Numbered from the stretch's first letter, positions 1 to 8,918 are shown. The stretch: 41,521 nt of DNA from Nitriliruptorales bacterium (GCA_009379795.1 WHTC01000005.1:1-41521); one strand, 5' to 3'. Notes: generated by a model not told the origin, from the letters alone. Numbers and translations: made by a program.

Positions 1-154
1 AGCGGCCCAGCCCGAGGAAGCGGCCCAGCCCGAGGAAGCGGCCCAGCCCGAGGAAGCGGCCCAGCCCGAGGAAGCGGCCCAGCCCGAGGAAGCGGCCCAG
101 CCCGAGGAAGCGGCCCAGCCCGAGGAAGCGGCCCAGGCCGAGCCCAACAATTGA
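1..154 (+). CDS. 3' end of a CDS (starts before the window), acidic AAQPEE-repeat C-terminal tail; probably 30S ribosomal protein S1 by position upstream of coaE
   Basis: Frame starting at base 2 reads (AAQPEE)n then AAQAEPNN-stop, TGA at 152-154. The rpsA assignment rests only on the usual actinobacterial rpsA-coaE order. Confidence 0.6.
   Translation, partial: AAQPEEAAQPEEAAQPEEAAQPEEAAQPEEAAQPEEAAQPEEAAQAEPNN
2..127 (+). repeat. 18-bp perfect tandem repeat (GCGGCCCAGCCCGAGGAA) x7, then a diverged eighth unit; continues past the left edge
   Basis: Direct reading: seven identical units in the coding frame (Ala-Ala-Gln-Pro-Glu-Glu). Confidence 0.97.
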
Positions 155-164
155 GCCGGATTCA

Positions 165-803
165 GTGTTCCTGGTCGGACTGACCGGCGGTATCGCTTCC
201 GGCAAGTCCGCTGTGGCAGGCCGTCTGGTGCAGCACGGTGCCGAGTTGGTGGACGCCGACACGATCGCGCGTGGGGTCGTCATGCCGGACACGCCGACCT
301 GGCACAAGATCGTTCAGCACTTCGGCAGTGAGGTGCTTGACCAGTCCGGCTTCATCGACCGGCCGCGCCTGGGGGCTGTGGTGTTCGGGGACCCGTCCAA
401 GCGGGCGCTGCTCAATCAGCTGACCCACCCGCCGATCGTCGATGAGATCGCCAGCCGGTTGGAACTGCTGACCGCCTACGACGGGGTGGTCGTGCTGGAC
501 GTGCCGCTGCTTGTCGAGGCAGGTGTGGACCGCGGCTACGACGCCGTGCTGGTCGTGGCGACCAAGCCGGAGGCTCAGTTACGGCGGTTACGGTCCGAAC
601 GGGCGATGAGCGAGGCGGACGCTCGCGCGCGAATCGCCGCCCAGGCACCGCTCGAGGAGAAGCTCGCGCGCGCGACCCACGTTATCTGGAACGAGGGGTC
701 GCTGGAGGAGTTGGAGCGGCGCACCGACGAGGTCGCCGGGGAGCTGACGGCCCTGGCCCGTGAGAAGGCCGCCCGCGAGGCCTCGGGTCTGCCTGACGAC
801 TGA
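165..803 (+). CDS. coaE: Dephospho-CoA kinase
   Basis: N-terminus MFLVGLTGGIASGKSAVAGRL with P-loop, DADTIAR and 'VVVLDVPLLVEAG' motifs; GTG start. Confidence 0.95.
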   Translation: MFLVGLTGGIASGKSAVAGRLVQHGAELVDADTIARGVVMPDTPTWHKIVQHFGSEVLDQSGFIDRPRLGAVVFGDPSKRALLNQLTHPPIVDEIASRLELLTAYDGVVVLDVPLLVEAGVDRGYDAVLVVATKPEAQLRRLRSERAMSEADARARIAAQAPLEEKLARATHVIWNEGSLEELERRTDEVAGELTALAREKAAREASGLPDD

Positions 804-817
804 CTCCCTTGGAAGGG

Positions 818-3166
818 TCACACACGGGAGGGTTTCGTGGAGGCGAGGTAGCGGCCCGCCGCGCTGAGCGGCAGCGGCTTGGCGAACAGGAACCCCTGCC
901 CGGCCTCGCAGCCCAAGCGCTTCAGCACGGCGCACTGCGCGCCATTGTCCACGCCCTTGGCGACGACCGTCACCCCCAGGTCGCGGCCGATCTGGATCAT
1001 GCCGCCGAGGTGAGCGCCGTCGCGGTCGTGGCGTTCCAGGCTCAGCACCAGCGAACGGGCGATCTTCACCAGGTCCAGGGGGAACTCCCGCAGCCGCGCC
1101 AGCAGCGCGGTGCCGGCGCCGAAGTCGTCCGCGGCCAGCCTGACGCCCAGTCGCTTGAGCTCCCCCAGCCGTTGGCGGCTGGCCTCCGGGGTGCGCATGA
1201 TCACCGTCTCAGCGACCTCGAGGATAAGGTTCGCGGGGGTCAGCCCCGTCTCCCATAGGGTGCGAGCCACCTCCTCGCGCAGCCCCGGATCCTGGAACTG
1301 CCGCGCGGACAGGTTCACCATCACCGGCACCGACTGGCGCTCCTGCGCCTGCCAGTGCAGAGCCTGGCGGCAGGCCTCGCGCAGCACCCAGCGGTCCAGT
1401 TCCTGGATCAGATCGCTCTCCTCCACCACGGGCAGGAACTGGGCGGGCATGAGCAGCCCCCGCTGCGGGTGCCGCCAGCGCACCAACCCTTCCATGCCGA
1501 TCAGCGCCCGGGTGTCCAGGCACGCCGCGGGCTGGTACCAGACCTCCAGCTCGCCGCGCTGGCGGGCGCCGCGCAGGTCCTGCTCGAGTTGCAGCTCCTC
1601 CAGGAGTCGCTCGTCGGACTCCGGGGAGTGCAGCTCATAGCGGTTGCGCCCATGATCCTTGGCCCGATACATCGTGGCGTCGGCGTGGCGCATCAGCGTG
1701 GCCCCGTCCAGCCCGTCCTGCGGGTAGAGGCACACGCCCACGCTCATCGTCAGGTAAAGGTTGCCCTGGCCGACCCGGAGGGGGACGTTCAGGGCCTGCA
1801 CGAGCAGGTGTGCGACCAGTTCGGCGTCGGCGCTGCGCTCGACCTCGGGGAGAAGGATCACGAATTCGTCGCCGCCGAGCCGAGCGATGGTGTCCTCCTC
1901 ACGCAGGACATCCTTGAGCCGGCCGGCGATCTGGCACAGCGCCTGGTCACCGATGTCGTGGCCCAGCGTGTCGTTGACCCGCTTGAAGCGGTCGACGTCG
2001 CAGAACAACAGGGCCAGGGGGCGCAGCCGCCGGCGGGCCCGGCTCAGCGCTTCCTCAAGCCGGTCGCTGAACAGCTGGCGGTTGGGCATGCCGGTGAGGG
2101 TGTCGTAGTGCGCGAGCCTCGACAGGCGCTGCTCGCTGAGCTTGCGTTCGGTCACGTCACGCAGCACCAGCAGGTGCCCGGCGGGCCGGCCGTGGGGATC
2201 GTTGATGGTGGTCAGCGCGACGTCGTAGTCGCGGGGCGGCCCTGACCGCGTGACCCGCAGTTCGGTCTGGGCGTCGCCCATCGATCCGTGACGGTTCAGC
2301 AGGTCGGCGCACCGTGGCAGCAGGTGGCCCGCGGGCCGGCCAACCGCCGTGGCGGCGCCGCAGCCCAGCAGGTGTTCGGCAGCCGGGTTGAGGTCGACGA
2401 TCCGCCGGTGAACGTCCAGCACGATCACGCTGTCGCTCATCCGCTCGATGATCGTGTCGCGCGCGATCGGCACCAGTTCCAGCATCCCGAACCGCAGCAG
2501 TCCCCAGATCAGGACGCCGCCGCACACCAGGAAGGCGAAGGGGGTCGGGTCGAAGTGCTTGAAGGGGTCGACACGCAGGTTGTAGAGCAGGTTGCCCGCC
2601 AGCGGAAGCGTTGCGGCCAGCAGCAGCACGATGCTCTGGCTCCGGTAGAAGCGTGACAGGCGCAGGAACGTGAGGGCCAGCAGGATGGTGCCGCCCACCA
2701 GCAGGGCGTAGCTGTAGACCAGGTGCACCCAGAACAGCGGCCCGACGTGAGCGGAGGGCAGTTCCTGGCCGGGATCGAGCGGCAGGTAGAAGCGGATCAG
2801 GTCGTGGGTCGTGCTGTTGGCCAGCAGCGCGAGGGTCAGCACCGGCATCACCGCGAGACCGGCCAGCAGCCACGGGGTGATCATCCGCTGCCGGTCGGTG
2901 TACTGCAGGGTGAAGATGGCCCAGGAGGGCGCCAGCAGGACGATGCCCACGTACTTTGCGTCGCCCCAGAACTGGATCGTCTGGAGGTCGGCGCCGCTCA
3001 GTTCCAGCGAGTAGGCCAGGCTCCACCATCCGGCGGCCAGCATGGCGATGGTGAGACTGAGTGATGCGGGGGTGCGGCTGCGCCTCCAGACGTACCATCC
3101 GAAGGCGCAGAACAACGCCGAGGCAACGGCGATCAGGGCACCTGCGGGGGACCAGTACCAGCGCAT
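818..3166 (-). CDS. 7TM (histidine-kinase-N-like) - PAS - GGDEF - EAL protein; GGDEF intact, EAL degenerate
   Basis: Multiple N-terminal TM segments; ARLGGDEFVILL preceded by REED (I-site); EAL-domain landmarks MEGLVRW, NLSARQF, LEVAET, ADDFG, VKIARS, VVAKGVDN. Start moved to ATG at 3166 because the longer ORF overlaps moaA. Confidence 0.9.
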   Translation of the reverse strand: MRWYWSPAGALIAVASALFCAFGWYVWRRSRTPASLSLTIAMLAAGWWSLAYSLELSGADLQTIQFWGDAKYVGIVLLAPSWAIFTLQYTDRQRMITPWLLAGLAVMPVLTLALLANSTTHDLIRFYLPLDPGQELPSAHVGPLFWVHLVYSYALLVGGTILLALTFLRLSRFYRSQSIVLLLAATLPLAGNLLYNLRVDPFKHFDPTPFAFLVCGGVLIWGLLRFGMLELVPIARDTIIERMSDSVIVLDVHRRIVDLNPAAEHLLGCGAATAVGRPAGHLLPRCADLLNRHGSMGDAQTELRVTRSGPPRDYDVALTTINDPHGRPAGHLLVLRDVTERKLSEQRLSRLAHYDTLTGMPNRQLFSDRLEEALSRARRRLRPLALLFCDVDRFKRVNDTLGHDIGDQALCQIAGRLKDVLREEDTIARLGGDEFVILLPEVERSADAELVAHLLVQALNVPLRVGQGNLYLTMSVGVCLYPQDGLDGATLMRHADATMYRAKDHGRNRYELHSPESDERLLEELQLEQDLRGARQRGELEVWYQPAACLDTRALIGMEGLVRWRHPQRGLLMPAQFLPVVEESDLIQELDRWVLREACRQALHWQAQERQSVPVMVNLSARQFQDPGLREEVARTLWETGLTPANLILEVAETVIMRTPEASRQRLGELKRLGVRLAADDFGAGTALLARLREFPLDLVKIARSLVLSLERHDRDGAHLGGMIQIGRDLGVTVVAKGVDNGAQCAVLKRLGCEAGQGFLFAKPLPLSAAGRYLASTKPSRV

Positions 3167-3356
3167 GGGCTGCCGCTCCACCTCCAGAGCCCGGGCCCCC
3201 TCCGGACCATCCGTGTCGACAGACCGATACGCTAGCGTCACCGTGGGCCACAAGGTGGGGAAATCGTGAAGAAACTTCGCGGCCTTTCCTGTTCGCCTCC
3301 CAACGCGTGCCCCGCCGGACCGTCCTCGTTGGGCTCGAACGCATAGTCTCGAGGGC

Positions 3357-4370
3357 ATGGGTACCGACTCGCAGGATCGGTTCGGCCGGTCGCTCCGGGA
3401 TCTCCGCGTCTCGATCACGGATCGCTGCAATTTCCGCTGCCGCTACTGCATGCCGCGGGAGGTCTTCGGGCCGGACTTCACTTTCCTGGAGCGCTCGGAG
3501 CTGCTGAGTTTCGAGGAGATCGCGCGCGCCGTGCGCGCCTTCGTCCGCTGCGGCGTGCGCAAGGTGCGCCTCACCGGCGGTGAGCCGCTGCTGCGCCGCG
3601 ACGTCGAGGAACTCGTGGCCATGCTGGCGGCGATCGACGGCGTGGACGACCTGGCGATGACCACCAACGCGTCGCTGCTGGCGGCCAAGGCCGGGGCGCT
3701 GCGGCGCGCCGGGCTGGGGCGCGTGACGGTCAGCCTGGACTCGCTGGACGACGCCGTCTTCCGTGCGATGAGCGACGTGCACCTGCCCGTCGGCCGTGTG
3801 CTGGAAGGCATCGCGGCGGCGCGCGAGGCCGGCTTCGACGAGATCAAGCTCAATACGGTCGTCAAGCGCGGCGTGAACGAGGACGGCGTGCTGGATCTCG
3901 CCCGCTACGCGGGGGAGCACGGCTACATCATCCGCTTCATCGAGTACATGGACGTCGGCACGACCAACGGGTGGCGGTTGGACGACGTGGTGCCGGGGGA
4001 GGAGATCGTCCGGCGGATCGGGGAGCACCTGCCACTGGAGCCGATCCCGCCGAAGTACGCCGGGGAGGTGGCGACGCGCTATCGCTTCCGCGACGGCGCG
4101 GGTGAGATCGGCGTGATCACCTCAGTGACCCGGCCGTTCTGCTCCACCTGTACCCGGGCGCGCCTGTCCGCGATCGGTGAGATCTACACCTGTCTGTTCG
4201 CCGGCGGTGGGGGGGATCTGCGCGCCCTGCTGCGCGGTGGAGCGGACGACACCGAGTTGGAGGCGATGATCCGCGGCACGTGGGCGGCCCGCGACGACCG
4301 TTACTCCGAACTGCGGTCGCGCGCGACCCGCGACCTGCCCAAAGTCGAGATGAGCTACATCGGCGGCTGA
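3357..4370 (+). CDS. moaA: GTP 3',8-cyclase MoaA (radical SAM)
   Basis: SITDRCNFRCRYCMP cluster motif, LTGGEPLLR, FCSTCTRARLSAIGEIYTCLF second cluster, C-terminal GG. Confidence 0.96.
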   Translation: MGTDSQDRFGRSLRDLRVSITDRCNFRCRYCMPREVFGPDFTFLERSELLSFEEIARAVRAFVRCGVRKVRLTGGEPLLRRDVEELVAMLAAIDGVDDLAMTTNASLLAAKAGALRRAGLGRVTVSLDSLDDAVFRAMSDVHLPVGRVLEGIAAAREAGFDEIKLNTVVKRGVNEDGVLDLARYAGEHGYIIRFIEYMDVGTTNGWRLDDVVPGEEIVRRIGEHLPLEPIPPKYAGEVATRYRFRDGAGEIGVITSVTRPFCSTCTRARLSAIGEIYTCLFAGGGGDLRALLRGGADDTELEAMIRGTWAARDDRYSELRSRATRDLPKVEMSYIGG

Positions 4371-5332
4371 GCGGCGCGGCCTGGCGCATCCAGTTGCCTG
4401 GCGATGTCGGGCAGGTCTTCGGGGGCGGAGATCTCCCGTGCGGCGTGGGCCACGCTCAGCAGGGGTCTGGTCGGGAACCGCTGGGCGAGCTCAGCCATCC
4501 GCTCGCGTTGCTGGACCAGGCGCGCGCGCAGGAAGGCCCCTTCACCCTCGTCGGGCAGCACGCGGTTGACGATCAGCCCGCTGACGGTCAGGTCGTGGTC
4601 CTCCAGTGTCCGCAGGGCGCGGGCGGTTTCTTCGATCGCCAGTCGTTCGGGGATCAGCACCAGCCAGAAGGCCGCGTCGGCCAGCAGCCGCGCGCGGGTC
4701 GCGCGCAGCCGGTCGCGGCGTTCCCGCAGGCGGGCGACGACGGGGTCGGCGGTGGCCTCCTCCCGCCCGGCGAGGTTGCGCAGCATGCGGTCCATCCCGC
4801 GTACCCGCTCGCGTTGCCGCACCATGCCTTCGACCCAGGTGGTCAGCAGCCCGGGCAGCGCCAGCAGGCGCAACGTATGCCCGGTGGGTGCGGTGTCGAA
4901 GACGATCCGGTCCCACGCGTCGCCCGCGGTCTCCGCTCCCGATCCCCAGCCGATCAGGCCGGCGAAACGGTCCAGCATTGCCGACTCCACGGTGCCGGGG
5001 CTGTGGCGGGCGAGGTCCAGGTGACGGCGTAGGGTCGGCAGGACCTCCGGGCTGACGCTGTGCTCCGCGTCACGGGCGATGCGCCGCACATGGGCCTCGG
5101 CGTCGGCCTCGGCGTCGATCTCCAGGGCCCAGAGGCTCTCGCGTACCCTGCGCGGGGCGTTGCCCAGCGGCATGCCCAGCAGGTCGGCGGTGGAGTGTGC
5201 CGGGTCGGTGGACACCAGCAGTGTACGGAGCCCTTGGTCGGCGAACAGTCCAGCGCAGGCGGCGGCCATGGTGGTCTTGCCCACCCCGCCCTTGCCGCCG
5301 AACAGGATCAGGCGCCGGTCGCTCAGCAGCAC
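4355..5332 (-). CDS. ArsA/Get3-like P-loop ATPase
   Basis: LILFGGKGGVGKTTMAAACAG deviant Walker A, LLVSTDPAHSTADLLG, FDTAPTGHTLRLLALP. GTG start proposed at 5332, overlapping the upstream gene stop. Confidence 0.88.
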   Translation of the reverse strand: MLLSDRRLILFGGKGGVGKTTMAAACAGLFADQGLRTLLVSTDPAHSTADLLGMPLGNAPRRVRESLWALEIDAEADAEAHVRRIARDAEHSVSPEVLPTLRRHLDLARHSPGTVESAMLDRFAGLIGWGSGAETAGDAWDRIVFDTAPTGHTLRLLALPGLLTTWVEGMVRQRERVRGMDRMLRNLAGREEATADPVVARLRERRDRLRATRARLLADAAFWLVLIPERLAIEETARALRTLEDHDLTVSGLIVNRVLPDEGEGAFLRARLVQQRERMAELAQRFPTRPLLSVAHAAREISAPEDLPDIARQLDAPGRAAQPPM

Positions 5333-5589
5333 ACGCCAGGCTCCGGAAATTGTCGTAGCCCCATGCGCTGGTGCCACTGGTGGAACGATTCCAGCACCTC
5401 GGGGTACAACTCCAGCGTGTACCAGCTCGCGGGGCTCTCGACGCCCAGCGCTTCCAGGAACACCCATGCCAGGAAGGCGTCCTCCTGGCGGTTCGCCTCC
5501 CGCTGCAGACCGGCCTGCCACCTGCTGACGAAGAATTCGCGGTGCAACGCCTCCAGGCGCTGATAGATGGCCCGGGCGCGTTCCCTCAT
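5323..5589 (-). CDS. 88-aa protein ending in Cys-Cys-stop; resembles the 'cory-CC-star' type small proteins
   Basis: C-terminus ...FPEPGVCC*; overlaps the upstream ORF by ATGA and the downstream ArsA start; coding continuity in a tight minus-strand cluster. Confidence 0.75.
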   Translation of the reverse strand: MRERARAIYQRLEALHREFFVSRWQAGLQREANRQEDAFLAWVFLEALGVESPASWYTLELYPEVLESFHQWHQRMGLRQFPEPGVCC

Positions 5590-6035
5590 GCGGCGTCCCC
5601 AGGATCGTCGGCGGCTGCGACGGCGGCCGTGCTCGCGGCCAGTTCGGCCAGCACGGCGTCGACCGCCTGCTGTGGCTCGGGGACGTGACCGGCGAACAGC
5701 GTGCGGCCATCGACGATCACCGCGTTGTAGCTGACGCCGCGTCGCACCTCACGCCAGATCCGGCTGGTGTCGAACCCCCGGGCGCGCCCATCGCGCCAGA
5801 CGGCCGGCACCAGCCAGATCATGTTGCGCGGGTCGACCACGGTGATCTCCGCCGCGTCGCCCAGTTCTTCGCGCAGGGCCCGGTACACCGCGCCCATGCG
5901 CTCCATCTCGACGCGGTTGTGGCGGTACGTCTCCGCGTCGCCGACGTCGCAGTTGACGCCACCCAGGCGGCCGCAGCAACCCGAGCCCGAGGTCTGGGAG
6001 TCCCACTCCCGGACCAGCAGCACCCGGTGTCGCAT
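5586..6035 (-). CDS. Small protein with N-terminal SGSGCCGRLGGVNCD cysteine motif; possibly thioredoxin-fold
   Basis: 149-aa ORF, N-terminal CCG and downstream Cys; ATGA overlap with the next gene; directly downstream of cstA. Confidence 0.75.
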   Translation of the reverse strand: MRHRVLLVREWDSQTSGSGCCGRLGGVNCDVGDAETYRHNRVEMERMGAVYRALREELGDAAEITVVDPRNMIWLVPAVWRDGRARGFDTSRIWREVRRGVSYNAVIVDGRTLFAGHVPEPQQAVDAVLAELAASTAAVAAADDPGDAA

Positions 6036-6054
6036 GCGGCCTCCCTCGTGATCG

Positions 6055-7770
6055 CTACGGGGCGGCGGGCTCGTCCTGCGGCAGCTCCGCGGGCACGCGG
6101 CGCACCTTGCCGAAGACTATGACCGATTCGACGATCAGCCACACCGCCAGGGCCAGAATAACCAGGTCCAGCGGCAGGAGCAGCCAGTCGCCGGCCTGCC
6201 AGAAATCACGCAGGTTGAGGATCAGCGCCCAGGTGGTCATGAACAGCAGGAACACCAGCGGCACGAGTTGCGCCAGCGCGTTGCGCCCGCTCCGGGTCAC
6301 CCACACGGCGATCACCGCCAGGGCCAGGCCAGCCGTCAACTGGTTGGTGGTGCCGAACAGCGTCCACAGCCGGCCGAAGGCGAACGTCTCGCCTTCCGGG
6401 CCGGGAGCCAACGCCAGAGCGAGCGGCAGGATCACGGCCAGCAGCGTCGGCAGGGTCAGGCCGCGCTTGAACACGCTCGTGCCGGCGATCTCGCCGATCT
6501 CCTCGATGATGTAACGCTGCAGCCGGACGCCGGTGTCCATCGTGGTGGCCGCGAACGAGATCACCACGACCGCGGCGAAGATCGTCCCGAGCGCTATCGG
6601 CACGCCGAGATGGCTGGCGAACCCGGCGATGCCCTGGACGAAGTTGCCCACCGCACCCGTGGAGGCGGTGCCGAAGTCGGTGTACTGCTCACCCCAGTTG
6701 AGGCCGACTGCCGTGATCCCCGCGGTCGTCGCCAGGATCGCGCCCAGCGCCAGCGACCCCTCGCCGAGGGCGCCCAGGTAGCCGACGTGGCGGGCGTCAG
6801 TCTCCTTGTCGAGTTGCTTGGAGGTTGTGCCCGATGACACCAGGCTGTGGAACCCGGAGATCGCGCCGCAGGCGATGGTCACGAACAGGAACGGGAACCA
6901 GTTGGGGGAGCCCGCGGGGAGGTCGGTGTTCACCGCCGGGGCCACGATACGGTCCAGACCGACGGCCAGTCCGAGGAAGACGATGCCCAGCGCGATGAAC
7001 AACTGGTGCGAGTTGACGTAGTCGCGCGGCTGCAGCAGCACCCAGACCGGGATACGCGAGGAGATGAACGCGTAGGCGAACAGGATCACGATCCACAGCG
7101 TCCGCGGGCCCATGCCGAGTGCGGCGGCGACGCCATCGATCTCGATCGGGAAGGCGCTGCCGACCGGGATCATCACGTACAGCAGGGCCACTGCGGCGAG
7201 CGAGGGCACCAGCGCGCCGGTGCGCTTGCGGTAGATGTACTGGCCGAGCCCGATGGCCAGCGGGATCTCGAAGAAGATCGGGATGACTGCGCCGGGGTTG
7301 GCCACGAACAGGTTGGCGATCACGATGGCGAACACCGCGTTCACCAGGGTCAGCAGGAAGAAGATGATCAGCAGGAACAGCGTCCGCGAGCGGGCGTTGA
7401 TCACGGTGCTGGCCAGCGTGCCGATGTTCTGCGCCCGGTTGCGGACCGACACGATGATCGCACCGAAGTCGTGGACACCCGCCGCGAACACGGTTCCCAA
7501 CGTCACCCAGACCAACGCCGGCAGCCAGCCCCAGAACACGGCGATCGCCGGACCCACGATCGGTGCGGCGCCCGCCACCGACGTGAAGTGGTGCCCGAAC
7601 AGCACGTGCTTGTTGGTGGGCACGTAGTCCACGCCGTCGGCGAACTCGTGCGCCGGGGTCACAAAGTCGGGGTCGAGCCCGTAGACCCGGTTGGCAAGAT
7701 AGCTGGAGTAGTAGCGATAACCGAGTGCGAAGATTCCCATCACCGCGGCGGCGATGACGATGGCTGGCAT
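6055..7770 (-). CDS. cstA: Carbon starvation protein CstA family transporter
   Basis: Polytopic protein with YYSSYLANRVYGLD, FGHHFTSVAGAAPIVGPAIAVFWGWLPALVWV, FHSLVSSGTTSKQL; ATG at 7770 with GAGGGAG upstream. Confidence 0.93.
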   Translation of the reverse strand: MPAIVIAAAVMGIFALGYRYYSSYLANRVYGLDPDFVTPAHEFADGVDYVPTNKHVLFGHHFTSVAGAAPIVGPAIAVFWGWLPALVWVTLGTVFAAGVHDFGAIIVSVRNRAQNIGTLASTVINARSRTLFLLIIFFLLTLVNAVFAIVIANLFVANPGAVIPIFFEIPLAIGLGQYIYRKRTGALVPSLAAVALLYVMIPVGSAFPIEIDGVAAALGMGPRTLWIVILFAYAFISSRIPVWVLLQPRDYVNSHQLFIALGIVFLGLAVGLDRIVAPAVNTDLPAGSPNWFPFLFVTIACGAISGFHSLVSSGTTSKQLDKETDARHVGYLGALGEGSLALGAILATTAGITAVGLNWGEQYTDFGTASTGAVGNFVQGIAGFASHLGVPIALGTIFAAVVVISFAATTMDTGVRLQRYIIEEIGEIAGTSVFKRGLTLPTLLAVILPLALALAPGPEGETFAFGRLWTLFGTTNQLTAGLALAVIAVWVTRSGRNALAQLVPLVFLLFMTTWALILNLRDFWQAGDWLLLPLDLVILALAVWLIVESVIVFGKVRRVPAELPQDEPAAP

Positions 7771-7815
7771 GGCGGCTCCCTCGTGCGGTGGTCTCCCTCG
7801 GCGCGGAAATCCCGG

Positions 7816-7836
7816 TGCGCGCAACGCATGCGCGCA
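7816..7836. promoter_or_regulatory. Twin 8-bp palindromes TGCGCGCA-N5-TGCGCGCA in the divergent cstA / 7870 ORF intergenic region
   Basis: TGCGCGCA at 7816-7823 and 7829-7836; each is self-complementary. Confidence 0.4.
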
Positions 7837-7869
7837 TCTCGTACGCCGCTAGGCTCACCTTGACGGAGG

Positions 7870-8718
7870 GTGACGCCAGTGTCAACAAGTCCATCGCAGC
7901 ATCAGGAGCGTATGCAGGCACTCTTGGGCGCGGCGCGTCACGGTCTGATTGCACTCAGCGTGCTCAAGACCACTGACGGTGGTTTCACGGTCTACCCGCT
8001 GCTGCCACTGGTCGATGGGGAGCGCGTCGTGTTCGCCCTGCCCTACGCGGAGGCGCTCACCGCGCGGGACCTCGCGCGAGCTTCGGGTGGCGTGGTGCTG
8101 GTGTTCGCCGATGGTCGGTTGGCGGGGCGCGCTTGGTCCCCTGTGGCGGCCGCTGGCCGGGTGACGCTTGACGAGGATCCACGCGGCGACCGGTTCCAGC
8201 GCTCGCTGCTCACTCAGGAGTTGTACAAGCACCCGCCGTCCCGGGCGCTGATCGACTCGCCGATGCTGCGCCGGGAGCACTGGTGGTACGTCCCTCGCCT
8301 GCTGGTGACCTTTGAGCCAGAGCGCATCTGGCCGGTCGAGCCGCTGGACTCCGAACGCGGGGTACTGGCGTGGATGGGAGAGGAGCGCGTCGACGCCGCC
8401 ACAACCGTGGTGGAGGGTGGGGCCGGCGGCTGGGAGCACGACGTCGTCGTGCTCCAGGCGCGGCCGGCGGGGTGCGGCGGCCGGGTCCTGCTCTGCCGGC
8501 ATGACTTCTCGCTGCCCGATCGCGAGGTCAGCAGCACGCTGGTGGTGCAGGGGATGGTGGACGGCCGGCGCGTGCGCGCGGAGGAGCGCCGGGGTGCGGC
8601 CGCCCTGCCACCCGCGCCCGGCCTGCTCCGCCGCATGAGGCGACAGCGGGCACTGGAACGCGGGTGCCGCGCCGGCCTCGCCGCGGCCGGCAGCCAAGGG
8701 CGTGGGAGGGTTCCTTGA
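7870..8718 (+). CDS. Hypothetical protein, possibly pyridoxamine-5'-phosphate-oxidase-like split barrel
   Basis: 282-aa ORF with coding-like composition divergent from cstA; fold guess from sequence character only. Confidence 0.55.
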   Translation: MTPVSTSPSQHQERMQALLGAARHGLIALSVLKTTDGGFTVYPLLPLVDGERVVFALPYAEALTARDLARASGGVVLVFADGRLAGRAWSPVAAAGRVTLDEDPRGDRFQRSLLTQELYKHPPSRALIDSPMLRREHWWYVPRLLVTFEPERIWPVEPLDSERGVLAWMGEERVDAATTVVEGGAGGWEHDVVVLQARPAGCGGRVLLCRHDFSLPDREVSSTLVVQGMVDGRRVRAEERRGAAALPPAPGLLRRMRRQRALERGCRAGLAAAGSQGRGRVP

Positions 8719-8918
8719 GAGATCCACCAAGAGATCCCCCACCTGCCCCTTTCCAAGCGCCGGCCGGCGCTCTATGGTCCGCATCGGAGGAGTCCCTGAC
8801 CGATGGTGAGAAGGGTGAGCCGGCTGCATTCCCCGGGTAGTGCGGCGTCCTCCCCGTCCTCTCCGTCGCCGGATCGGACCCTCGGCCACGCGAAGGTCCC
8901 CGCACGGAGGAGGACGGC

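Noticed and set aside
2-127. Tandem repeat considered as a CRISPR array
   Set aside because: Units are contiguous 18-mers without spacers and lie in frame inside a coding tail.
2157-4028. 623-aa minus-strand ORF across the GGDEF gene and moaA
   Set aside because: Frame shadow; overlaps moaA antisense and the correct GGDEF frame; Arg/Pro/His-rich translation.
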